A stretch of DNA of 64,000 nt, taken from NCBI RefSeq assembly GCF_011751885.2, contig NZ_CP061771.1:3038001-3102000 (forward strand), in the 5' to 3' direction. This document shows, piece by piece, positions 57,405 through 64,000 of the stretch. The DNA is from Salinibacterium sp. ZJ450. GTDB taxonomy: Bacteria > Actinomycetota > Actinomycetes > Actinomycetales > Microbacteriaceae. Within the stretch, counting starts at the first letter, position 1; every line of letters starts with the position of its first letter. The translations under genes were made by a program, and so were the position numbers. The notes under the pieces are model-generated. The model was not told the DNA's origin and did not search any database. It saw only the letters and a program-made list of their open reading frames with translations.

Positions 57405-58562
57405 ATGGCGATGAAGCGCGTGCGAGCCGCGGCACCGATGGTGCTTGTCGCCGCGCTCAGCGTTGCCGCGCTTGGCCTGGCCGGATGCGCGCCCGTCGAG
57501 CCGCCGCCGCGCAACACTGTGACCCCGACGCCGCTGCCGTCGCCGACCGAGACCGGACCGCCCGCGCTGCCCGGGCCCGTGCAACCGGCCGGTGAGCCCC
57601 GCGCCCTGGTGACCGGGCTCGACGTGCCGTGGTCGGTGGTGCGGCTGAGTTCCGGGTCCGCGCTGATCAGCGAGCGTGAGACCGCCCTCGTGAAGGAGTA
57701 CACCGCCGACGGCGACGTGCGCGAGGTCGGCACCGTGCCCGGCGTGCAGCCCGCCGGCGAGGGCGGCCTGCTCGGCCTCGCGGTGGACGCCGAGGAACGC
57801 TGGCTGTACGCGTACACCACGGCCGCGAGCGACAACCGCGTCATCCGCCTACCGCTCACCGGTGTTGCAGGCGGCCTGGCGCTCGGCGCGCCGACCGACG
57901 TCGTCACCGGCATCCCGAAATCCGGCAACCACAACGGAGGCCGCGTCAAGTTCGGCCCGGACGGCATGCTCTACATCACCACCGGGGACGCCACCAATGG
58001 CGCTGTGGCGCAGGATGTCGGATCCCTCGCCGGCAAGATCCTGCGGGTGACCCCGGAAGGCGCGGTGCCCGCCGACAACCCGTTCGTCGACAGCCCGGTG
58101 TACTCCTACGGGCACCGCAACCCGCAGGGAATCGCGTGGGACGACGACGGTCGGCTCTGGGCGTCGGAGTTCGGGCAGAACACCTGGGACGAGCTGAACC
58201 TCATCACGCCCGGCGGCAACTACGGCTGGCCGGTGGTGGAGGGCATCGCCGACCGCGATGGGTTCATCGATCCGGTTCACCAGTGGGCGACCACCGACGC
58301 CAGCCCGAGCGGCCTGCTCTTCCTGCGCGGCACGCTGTTCATGGCCGCCCTGCGCGGTGAGCGGCTGTGGGCGATCTACCCGGGATCCGGGAGCGTGGAC
58401 GCGGTCGACTGGTTCCGCGGCGACGTCGGTCGGCTGCGCGACACGGTGGAGGGACCGGATGGCACCCTGTGGCTGCTCACCAACAACACGGCGCGCGGTA
58501 CGCCGCGAGACGGCGACGACAAGCTGCTCGAGGTGCGGCTGGAGCTGCTCCCGGCGGGTTAG
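57405..58562 (+). CDS. PQQ-dependent sugar dehydrogenase-like lipoprotein
   Basis: A 385-residue exported lipoprotein (lipobox LGLAGC) with a Pro/Thr-rich linker and a six-bladed beta-propeller of the soluble glucose/sorbosone dehydrogenase family. Landmarks are DVPWSVVRLSSGSALISERE, GEGGLLGLAVD, SGNHNGGRVKFGPDGMLYITTGDA, YSYGHRNPQGIAWD and EFGQNTWDELNLITPGGNYGWP. It would oxidise an aldose or similar sugar at the cell surface if PQQ is available. Confidence 0.87.
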   Translation: MAMKRVRAAAPMVLVAALSVAALGLAGCAPVEPPPRNTVTPTPLPSPTETGPPALPGPVQPAGEPRALVTGLDVPWSVVRLSSGSALISERETALVKEYTADGDVREVGTVPGVQPAGEGGLLGLAVDAEERWLYAYTTAASDNRVIRLPLTGVAGGLALGAPTDVVTGIPKSGNHNGGRVKFGPDGMLYITTGDATNGAVAQDVGSLAGKILRVTPEGAVPADNPFVDSPVYSYGHRNPQGIAWDDDGRLWASEFGQNTWDELNLITPGGNYGWPVVEGIADRDGFIDPVHQWATTDASPSGLLFLRGTLFMAALRGERLWAIYPGSGSVDAVDWFRGDVGRLRDTVEGPDGTLWLLTNNTARGTPRDGDDKLLEVRLELLPAG

Positions 58563-58592
58563 CCTGAGGGGGGCAACAACCGAGGGGCACAC

Positions 58593-59153
58593 GTGAGCAT
58601 CGTTCTGGGATACGACCCGGTCACTCTGCAAGAAAAGGTCGATCCGGCCGCACTGGCGGAGCGTCTGGAAGAGCTGGGCGAACTGCGCAGTTCGACCGCG
58701 CTGAACGAGAAGGTGGGCCTGCTGCGGCTGGCCAACCGACTGGACGAGGCGTGGGATGTCGCGAACGAGGCCGTGCGTCAGGCACGGTTCGGCGGCGACC
58801 GGGAGGCGCTGGTGTTCGCCAAGGTGCGCCGGGCGCAGGTGCAACGCTCGCAGGGCAAGTACGAGGCCGCGCTGGTGGAGCTGAGCGACTGCGTCACCGA
58901 GGCCGGCCGCCACGAGTGGGCGAGCGCCGAGGCCTTCGCGCTGCAGCACCGCGGCAAGGTGCACTTCGACCAGAAAGAGTACGACGCGGCGCTACGCGAT
59001 TTCCGGGCGGCGCTCACGATTCGGGTGCGCATCAAGGCTCCCGCCAACCAGATCGACAGCTCGATGATGTCGATCAGCGTCACCGAATCGTTCCTGGCCG
59101 ACCCGCCGACATCCGCTCCTCCGATGCCTGTGGATTACCCCGCTGGAAGGTAG
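58593..59153 (+). CDS. Tetratricopeptide-repeat protein
   Basis: A 186-residue helical protein made of about three to four TPR units (LGLLRLANRLDEAWDVANEAVRQA, VRRAQVQRSQGKYEAALVELSDCV, LQHRGKVHFDQKEYDAALRDFRAAL). No catalytic domain or signal peptide is seen. It probably binds a partner protein; nothing in the neighbourhood identifies it. The GTG start has GAGGGGCACAC before it. Confidence 0.75.
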   Translation: MSIVLGYDPVTLQEKVDPAALAERLEELGELRSSTALNEKVGLLRLANRLDEAWDVANEAVRQARFGGDREALVFAKVRRAQVQRSQGKYEAALVELSDCVTEAGRHEWASAEAFALQHRGKVHFDQKEYDAALRDFRAALTIRVRIKAPANQIDSSMMSISVTESFLADPPTSAPPMPVDYPAGR

Positions 59154-59191
59154 CGCTGCCCGCTCACATCACGCGGGGTTAATGTCGTCTC

Positions 59192-59647
59192 GTGGCTGAC
59201 CTTTCCCGCGTGCGCACCTGGGCCAACGCCCTGATCGCGCTGCACCTGAACCCGACCGAGTGGTCGTTCGCGTTCGACAACGCGAAAACTCGGGCGGGGC
59301 TCTGCAACTACACGGCCAAGCGGATCACCGTGTCGCGCTATCTCGCCGCCCGATTTGAGGATGACGCGATCCACCAGGTGCTGCTGCACGAGGTCGCGCA
59401 CGCCATGGCCGGGCACAAGGCCGGGCACGGCCCGCGCTGGAAGGCCATCGCCAGCGACCTCGGCTACGAGGGCAAACGGCTGCATGACGGCCCGATCGCC
59501 TCAGAGCTGGCCCCGTGGGTGGGGGTCTGTCCGCGCGGGCATGAGCACTACCGCTACCGCCGGCCGAACCGGTCGTTGGCATGCGGCAAGTGCTCGCGCC
59601 GGTATGACCCGGCCAACGCCATCCGCTGGGAGCGGCGGCCGCTCTAG
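59192..59647 (+). CDS. SprT-like zinc metalloprotein
   Basis: A 151-residue SprT/Spartan-type protein. The metal-binding HEVAHAMAGHKAGHGPRWKAIA has the HExxH motif and a third His, and a C-terminal zinc ribbon with CPRGH and CGKC follows. Eukaryotic relatives cut DNA-protein crosslinks; the bacterial role is not proven. It starts with a GTG. Confidence 0.87.
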   Translation: MADLSRVRTWANALIALHLNPTEWSFAFDNAKTRAGLCNYTAKRITVSRYLAARFEDDAIHQVLLHEVAHAMAGHKAGHGPRWKAIASDLGYEGKRLHDGPIASELAPWVGVCPRGHEHYRYRRPNRSLACGKCSRRYDPANAIRWERRPL

Positions 59648-59687
59648 CACAAACGAAGGGAGCTGAGTAACTCTCTATAGTGGTTAC

Positions 59688-60257
59688 GTGGTTACCGGAC
59701 AGCAGCTTCCCGACGGGTCATTCTTCGATTCCGGCGCGCTCAGCCTCGACTTCTCCGCCAGCCCGCTGGTGAACCAGGCCGATCTGGACGCCTGGCTCGG
59801 CGAGCGCTTCGACCGCCTGCAGGGGGCAGCGAGCGAGCGCGAGCTGGCCGACGCCCACGCGCTGCGGGCGGCGATCGGCCGGGTGGCTGCGGCCGCGGCA
59901 TCCGCCAGTCAGCCGGAAGCCGACGACATCGACACCGTCAACCTGTTCGCGGCGACCCCGGATATTCCGCCGGCGCTCGGCGGCGGCAGGCGGCAGGCAG
60001 GCGCCGGCCGGGTGCGCATCGGTCAGGCGCTGTCGACCGTGGCGAGGGATGCCGTGGACCTCTTCGGCGAGCGCGGGCCGGGGCGCATCCGGTTCTGCAC
60101 CGCGGATGACTGCGAGCTGGTGTTCTACGACGAGTCGCGGTCGAACAACCGCCGCTGGTGCTCGATGCAGCGCTGCGGCAACCGGGCCAAGGTGCGGGCG
60201 CACCGGGCGCGTTCGATTTCAGATTCGGGTGGGATTCGTCGTACTGTCGGCGGATGA
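59688..60257 (+). CDS. CGNR zinc-finger (ABATE-domain) transcription regulator
   Basis: A 189-residue protein with an ABATE-type N-terminal domain and a C-terminal zinc finger: CTADDCELVFYDESRSNNRRWCSMQRCGNRAKVRAHR. The CGNR signature and the four cysteines are intact. Members are putative stress-linked DNA-binding regulators. The start is a GTG, and the stop overlaps the next start (ATGA), so it is coupled to the acetyltransferase gene. Confidence 0.87.
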   Translation: MVTGQQLPDGSFFDSGALSLDFSASPLVNQADLDAWLGERFDRLQGAASERELADAHALRAAIGRVAAAAASASQPEADDIDTVNLFAATPDIPPALGGGRRQAGAGRVRIGQALSTVARDAVDLFGERGPGRIRFCTADDCELVFYDESRSNNRRWCSMQRCGNRAKVRAHRARSISDSGGIRRTVGG

Positions 60258-60787
60258 GCATCGACGAAGCTGTTCCCCGCCCCACCGACCCGACTGACCA
60301 AACCGTGATCGTCCGCCCCGTGCGTGACGTTGACGCCGAATCCCTCGGCAGAGTGCACGCGCAGTGCTGGCACCAGACCTACGACCACCTGATCAGCGAG
60401 GCCGCGCTGGCGAAGGTCTCGCCTCGGCGAATGGCCGAACTGTGGACGCACTGGGCAAGCCTCGGCCCCGAATACAACCAGTTCGCCGCATTGGTCGACG
60501 GTGAGATCGTCGGTTTCGTCGGATCGGGCCCGGCGCGGGACACCGACGACGCCCCGCGGGACCGTGAGCTGTATTTCATCTACCTGCTCAAGGAATACCA
60601 GGGCACCGGCATCGGCCAGCGGCTGTTCGACGCCGCCTGTGCAGACCGGCCCGGCTACCTGTGGGTGGCCAAGGACAACCCGCGCGCCCACAGTTTCTAC
60701 AAGCGGAACGGCTTCACGCCCGATGGCGCGGAGCATGTTGAGGAGTTCCTCGGCGAGAAGCTCCTCGAGGTGCGGCTGGTCCGCTGA
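60254..60787 (+). CDS. GNAT-family N-acetyltransferase
   Basis: A 177-residue acetyltransferase with VIVRPVRDVDAESLGRVHAQCW at the start, ELYFIYLLKEYQGTGIGQRLFDAA (acetyl-CoA-binding motif A) and NPRAHSFYKRNGFTPDG (motif B). The substrate is unknown. I chose the ATG at 60254 that overlaps the preceding stop; a longer frame lies within the CGNR gene. Confidence 0.87.
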   Translation: MSIDEAVPRPTDPTDQTVIVRPVRDVDAESLGRVHAQCWHQTYDHLISEAALAKVSPRRMAELWTHWASLGPEYNQFAALVDGEIVGFVGSGPARDTDDAPRDRELYFIYLLKEYQGTGIGQRLFDAACADRPGYLWVAKDNPRAHSFYKRNGFTPDGAEHVEEFLGEKLLEVRLVR

Positions 60788-60798
60788 GCACGGCGTCG

Positions 60799-61101
60799 TT
60801 AGTCGACGACGCGCACGTCCTTCCAGAAGGCCACGTAGTTGCTGAAGTCCTGGCCGACGCGGTCGAAGGATGTCGCGTGCGGCTGCGGGTAGCTGAACGC
60901 GGCGTCGGCGGACTCGGCGTCGCCCGTCTTCACGGTGAAGTACTGGGCGTCGCCCTTCCAGGCGCAGCTGTACGCGGTGTCGCTCTTCTCGAGCAGCGCG
61001 GTGTTCACCGCTGCCGGTGGGAAGTACCAGTTGCCCTCGATGCGGATCAGGTCGTCCCGGTGAGCTTCGGCGATCACGGTGTCGCCCAGCATTGCCTTCA
61101 T
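60799..61101 (-). CDS. DUF427 protein
   Basis: A 100-residue protein: MKAMLGDTVIAEAHRDDLIRIEGNWYFP, then TAYSCAWKGDAQYFTV and the C-terminal SYPQPHATSFDRVGQDFSNYVAFWKDVRV. This is the full DUF427 domain, a small beta fold of unknown activity that is common in actinobacteria. A GGGAAGG site precedes the chosen ATG; a 30-residue longer frame is unsupported. Confidence 0.88.
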   Translation of the reverse strand: MKAMLGDTVIAEAHRDDLIRIEGNWYFPPAAVNTALLEKSDTAYSCAWKGDAQYFTVKTGDAESADAAFSYPQPHATSFDRVGQDFSNYVAFWKDVRVVD

Positions 61102-61209
61102 GGTGTGCCTTCCCTCGGTGTCCGCGTCGGTGGCGACGCGCGCGTCGCGGAGCGACACATCAGACTTAAACCCCGCGGAGAGAGCTGCCATTCCCGGCCG
61201 GGTCGTCGG

Positions 61210-61740
61210 TCAGACGACCGGGGCCGGCTCCTTCAGCACGGTGACCGCGTCGGTGGGGCTGAGGTCGAGGGCGGTCGCGCCGCCCTGCACACCGCTGACC
61301 GAGTTCTTGATCAGGTGCTTGAGCGCCTGGGTCAGCCCGGTGTACGCGGCGGATGCGGCCGCGGCCTCGGGGGAACAGTGGTCGAGACCGACCGCGGTCA
61401 GGGCGTCGATCACGGCGCCCGCCGCCAACAGGTCTTCCACTGCGAACCGGGCGGAACCGTCGGCCCTGGCGTCGCCTGCGGCGATGACGGTCACCACGAA
61501 GCGACCGCCGCGTTCATGCTGGCGGGCCAGCACCCAGCCGGCGACCGCCTTGGCGTTCTGCACGGTGGCGAGCACCAGCGCGCCGTCCGGTTCCGGCTGC
61601 GTCGCCGCCGCGGTGTCGGCGACAGTGGCGAGCTGGTCAACCCAGATCACCGCGTCAGCGCCCGACTGGGTCGCGTCGGCACCGGCCGTGCCCCAGTCAA
61701 AGCGCACCTGATACTTGCTCTGGTCAACTGCGAAATCCAC
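61210..61740 (-). CDS. ComB-like 2-phosphosulfolactate phosphatase family protein
   Basis: A 176-residue protein whose start DQSKYQVRFDWGTAGADATQSGADAVIWVDQL, the NAKAVAGWVL segment, GRFVVTVIAAGDARADGSARFAVEDLLAAGAVIDAL and CSPEAAAASAAY follow the ComB family. Archaeal ComB acts in coenzyme M synthesis; actinobacterial members almost certainly have another role. The start codon is GTG. Confidence 0.65.
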   Translation of the reverse strand: MDFAVDQSKYQVRFDWGTAGADATQSGADAVIWVDQLATVADTAAATQPEPDGALVLATVQNAKAVAGWVLARQHERGGRFVVTVIAAGDARADGSARFAVEDLLAAGAVIDALTAVGLDHCSPEAAAASAAYTGLTQALKHLIKNSVSGVQGGATALDLSPTDAVTVLKEPAPVV

Positions 61741-61798
61741 GCTGCGAGACTAGCGGGGTTACCCGTTCCGGGACGGCTCATCCGTAATGATTGGTCGC

Positions 61799-62842
61799 AT
61801 GGCCTTCCCCAGCGCTCTGCCCGTACCCACCGATTCGGACCCGCGCGACGCGCCGGTGCTGCGCTGGGGCATCCTCGGGCCCGGCTTGATCGCCGCCGAT
61901 TTCGTCTCCGCGCTAGGCAGACACACCGACCAGCAGGTTGTTGCGGTGGGTTCCAGGGATGCTGCGCGAGCGTCCGACTTCGCGCAGCGCTTCGGGATTG
62001 AGCGCAGCCACGGGTCCTATGCGGCGCTGCTCGCCGACCCCGGCATCGACGCTGTGTACATCGCCACCCCGATGAGCGAGCACCACGCGAACACACTGCT
62101 GGCGATCGAGGCCGGCGTGCCGACGCTGCTGGAGAAGGCGTTCACCCGCACCGCGGCCGAGGCCCGCGACGTCCGCGATCGCAGCCGCTCGGCGGGGGTG
62201 TTCGTCATGGAGGCGATGAAGACCCGCTACCTGCCGCACCGGCAGATGATCGACACGCTGATCGCCGACGGAGTGCTCGGCGAGATCGACAGCGTGACGG
62301 CGCAGTACGGCTTCCCTATCCCGTATCAGGCCGGCAGTCGGCTGTTCGAGCCGTCGCTCGGCGGCGGGGTGCTGCTCGACATCGGGGTTTACCCACTGTC
62401 ATTCGCGGCAGGGCTGCTCGGCGAGATCGCCGAGGTGCGCGGCTTCGGCACCCTTACCGTGTCGGGAGTGGAGGACACCGTGTCAGCGGTGCTGATCACC
62501 CCGACTGGCGCCCGGGGCGTAATCGACACGAGCTGGCGCGGCGTCGGCAGCGGACGTGCCGGAATCACCGGCTCGCTGGCACGGATCGATGTGGATGCCG
62601 TGTTCAACAACCCGGCGCCCATGAGCCTGGTCTCGGCCGACGGGCGGCAGCGCCTCGGGTTCGACGACCGGCGACATCCGGGCCGGGAGGGGATGGTGTT
62701 TCAGGTGGCGGCGATGGCCCGCTATCTGCGCGCCGGGCTGACCGAATCGCCACTGCTCGGGCTCGACGAGAGCGTGCGCGTGATGGAGCTGCTCGATGAG
62801 CTGCGGCACCAGGTGGGCGCCCGCTTCGCCGACGAGAACTGA
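61799..62842 (+). CDS. Gfo/Idh/MocA-family oxidoreductase
   Basis: A 347-residue NAD(P)-dependent sugar dehydrogenase-type enzyme. The Rossmann segment WGILGPGLIAADFVSAL, AVYIATPMSEHHANTLLAIEAG and the EKP-like EKAFTRTAAEA (Ala for Pro) are followed by FVMEAMKTRYLP and the C-terminal domain with GGGVLLDIGVYPLS. The GVY..P pattern carries the usual catalytic region. The start could also be 61787; neither ATG has a clear ribosome-binding site. Confidence 0.87.
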   Translation: MAFPSALPVPTDSDPRDAPVLRWGILGPGLIAADFVSALGRHTDQQVVAVGSRDAARASDFAQRFGIERSHGSYAALLADPGIDAVYIATPMSEHHANTLLAIEAGVPTLLEKAFTRTAAEARDVRDRSRSAGVFVMEAMKTRYLPHRQMIDTLIADGVLGEIDSVTAQYGFPIPYQAGSRLFEPSLGGGVLLDIGVYPLSFAAGLLGEIAEVRGFGTLTVSGVEDTVSAVLITPTGARGVIDTSWRGVGSGRAGITGSLARIDVDAVFNNPAPMSLVSADGRQRLGFDDRRHPGREGMVFQVAAMARYLRAGLTESPLLGLDESVRVMELLDELRHQVGARFADEN

Positions 62843-63089
62843 GGGTTCGCGAGCAGAAGTCAGCGACATCCTGTAGTCTGGACTCACTTGTAAACGCAGC
62901 ATCGCGATTACTGCGTCGTAGAACGCTTCCTCTTCTCACCGGATTCAGCTCACAACTGCTCCGGTTCGTAGATATCTTTCTCACGGCGATCGATAGTGCC
63001 GGTTGGCACTCTCGCCACTTATCCCAGGGGATTCACGTTCGCCTACGAGCGCGCATTCGCCCAGGGAACCAACGAATGGGTAACCCTTT
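62843..63089 (+). promoter_or_regulatory. Long leader of the DEAD-box helicase gene
   Basis: About 250 bases without a gene. Two hairpins are visible: ACGCAG...CTGCGT near 62895-62917 and AGTGCCGGTTGGCACT near 62996-63011. A TAGTCT hexamer near 62875 could be a -10. Long structured leaders before RNA-helicase genes are known elsewhere to serve cold induction or self-regulation; here this is a suggestion only. Confidence 0.4.
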
Positions 63090-64000
63090 TTGTCTGACAC
63101 AACCTTCGCCGCCCTCGGCGTGCCCGCGCCGATCGTCACCGCCCTCGCGGCCGATGACAAGACCACGGCGTTCCCGATCCAGGTTGACACCCTGCCCGAC
63201 ACCCTGAACGGCCGCGACGTGCTCGGCCGCGGCAAGACCGGCTCCGGCAAGACGCTGGCGTTCTCGATTCCGTTGGTCGCGCGCCTCGGCGGCAAGCTCG
63301 CCGGCGGCAAGCGTCGTCCCGGCCGCCCGCTCGGCCTGGTGCTCGCCCCGACCCGCGAACTGGCCACCCAGATCGCGGCGGCGATGCAGCCGCTCGCCGA
63401 CGCGTACGGCCTGAAGACCACCACCATCTTCGGTGGCGTCTCGCAGAACCGTCAGGTCGCCGCGCTCAAGGCGGGCGTCGACATCGTCGTGGCCTGCCCC
63501 GGGCGCCTCGAAGACCTGATGAAGCAGAACTTCATCAACCTCGACGCCGTCGAGATCACCGTGCTCGACGAGGCCGACCACATGGCCGACCTCGGCTTCC
63601 TGCCCGGCGTCACCCGCATCATGAACGCCACCCCCGACAGCGGGCAGCGCATGCTGTTCAGCGCCACCCTCGACAACGGCGTGGACAAGCTGGTCAAGAA
63701 GTTCCTCCACAACGAGGTGTTGCACGAGGTCGACGAGGCCAACTCCCCCGTCGCCGCGATGACCCACCACGTGTTCGAGGTCGACGGCGGTGCCGACGCC
63801 AAGACCGCGCTGGTGCAGAAGCTGGCCTCCGGCACCGGACGCCGCATCCTGTTCATGCGCACCAAGCACCACGCCAAGAAGCTGGCCAAGCAGCTGACCG
63901 ACGCCGGCATCCCCTCCGTCGACCTGCACGGCAACCTGTCGCAGCCGCAGCGTGACCGCAACCTGGCCGCGTTTAGCGACGGCTCGGCTCGCGTGCTGGT
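63090..64000 (+). CDS. DEAD-box RNA helicase (partial, N-terminal 303 residues)
   Basis: An ATP-dependent RNA helicase that runs off the window. The first core domain has the Q motif TTAFPIQVDTLP, Walker A GRGKTGSGKTLAFS, PTRELA, the DEAD box VLDEADHMADLGFLP and SAT in LFSATLDNG; the second domain begins at RILFMRTKHHAKKLAKQLTDAGIP. The only in-frame start after a stop at 63081-63083 is the TTG at 63090, so a rare start codon is used. A basic tail is expected beyond 64000. Confidence 0.9.
   Translation, partial: MSDTTFAALGVPAPIVTALAADDKTTAFPIQVDTLPDTLNGRDVLGRGKTGSGKTLAFSIPLVARLGGKLAGGKRRPGRPLGLVLAPTRELATQIAAAMQPLADAYGLKTTTIFGGVSQNRQVAALKAGVDIVVACPGRLEDLMKQNFINLDAVEITVLDEADHMADLGFLPGVTRIMNATPDSGQRMLFSATLDNGVDKLVKKFLHNEVLHEVDEANSPVAAMTHHVFEVDGGADAKTALVQKLASGTGRRILFMRTKHHAKKLAKQLTDAGIPSVDLHGNLSQPQRDRNLAAFSDGSARVL

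Overview
The window comes from a high-GC actinomycete. Gene content, dispersed palindromic repeats of the 'GGTTGAGCC' and 'TCGAGACC' kinds, and families such as DUF5684, the Rv0909-like antitoxin family and CGNR proteins point to the Microbacteriaceae. This assignment is inference from protein families; no 16S gene is present.

Layout. 1-1202: start of the S10 operon (rpsJ, rplC, start of rplD), minus strand. 1203-5109: a small accessory stretch with an AbiEi-like protein between two copies of a palindromic repeat, a DUF1275 membrane protein, a topoisomerase IB gene broken by two opposite frameshifts, and an Rv0909-like small protein. 5333-9709: str operon (rpsL, rpsG, fusA, tuf). 9938-11378: two membrane proteins. 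11448-23076: a complete monoderm type IVa pilus cluster on the minus strand (pilB, pilT, pilC, pilA, three minor-pilin genes, pilD, pilM, pilN, pilO). 23247-36519: a type VII secretion-like locus. Its left arm (minus strand) is a decayed phospho-signalling module: a DUF5684-FHA gene cut in two by an IS30 element and a PP2C phosphatase with an amber codon and a frameshift. Its right arm (plus strand) is intact: two WXG100-type proteins, a GPP34/GOLPH3-fold protein, a lipoprotein, an Ala/Gly-rich repeat protein, two small proteins and a 1494-residue FHA-FtsK/SpoIIIE ATPase. 36702-44083: rpoC and rpoB. In many actinobacteria rpsL follows rpoC closely; here the pilus and secretion loci fill that gap.

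44568-56117 is a carbohydrate-uptake region: a DUF2236 protein, a TRAP transporter (dctP, dctQ, dctM), two exported GH3 glycosidases, a LacI regulator, and a divergent KDPG/KDG aldolase-sugar kinase pair. A coherent reading is extracellular trimming of a glycan, TRAP import of an acidic sugar, and entry through a 2-keto-3-deoxy acid. 56477-64000 holds ordinary single genes (spermidine synthase-like, sugar dehydrogenase lipoprotein, TPR, SprT-like, CGNR, GNAT, DUF427, ComB-like, Gfo/Idh/MocA) and the start of a DEAD-box helicase.

Most notable: (i) the hybrid T7SS-like locus with an EssC-style FHA-bearing ATPase and no EccB/D/E or mycosin in view; (ii) a matching two-part motif upstream of two of its transcription units; (iii) the in-frame reconstruction of the IS-split DUF5684-FHA gene; (iv) a repeat family that sits inside coding linkers. 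No tRNA, rRNA or CRISPR array was seen.
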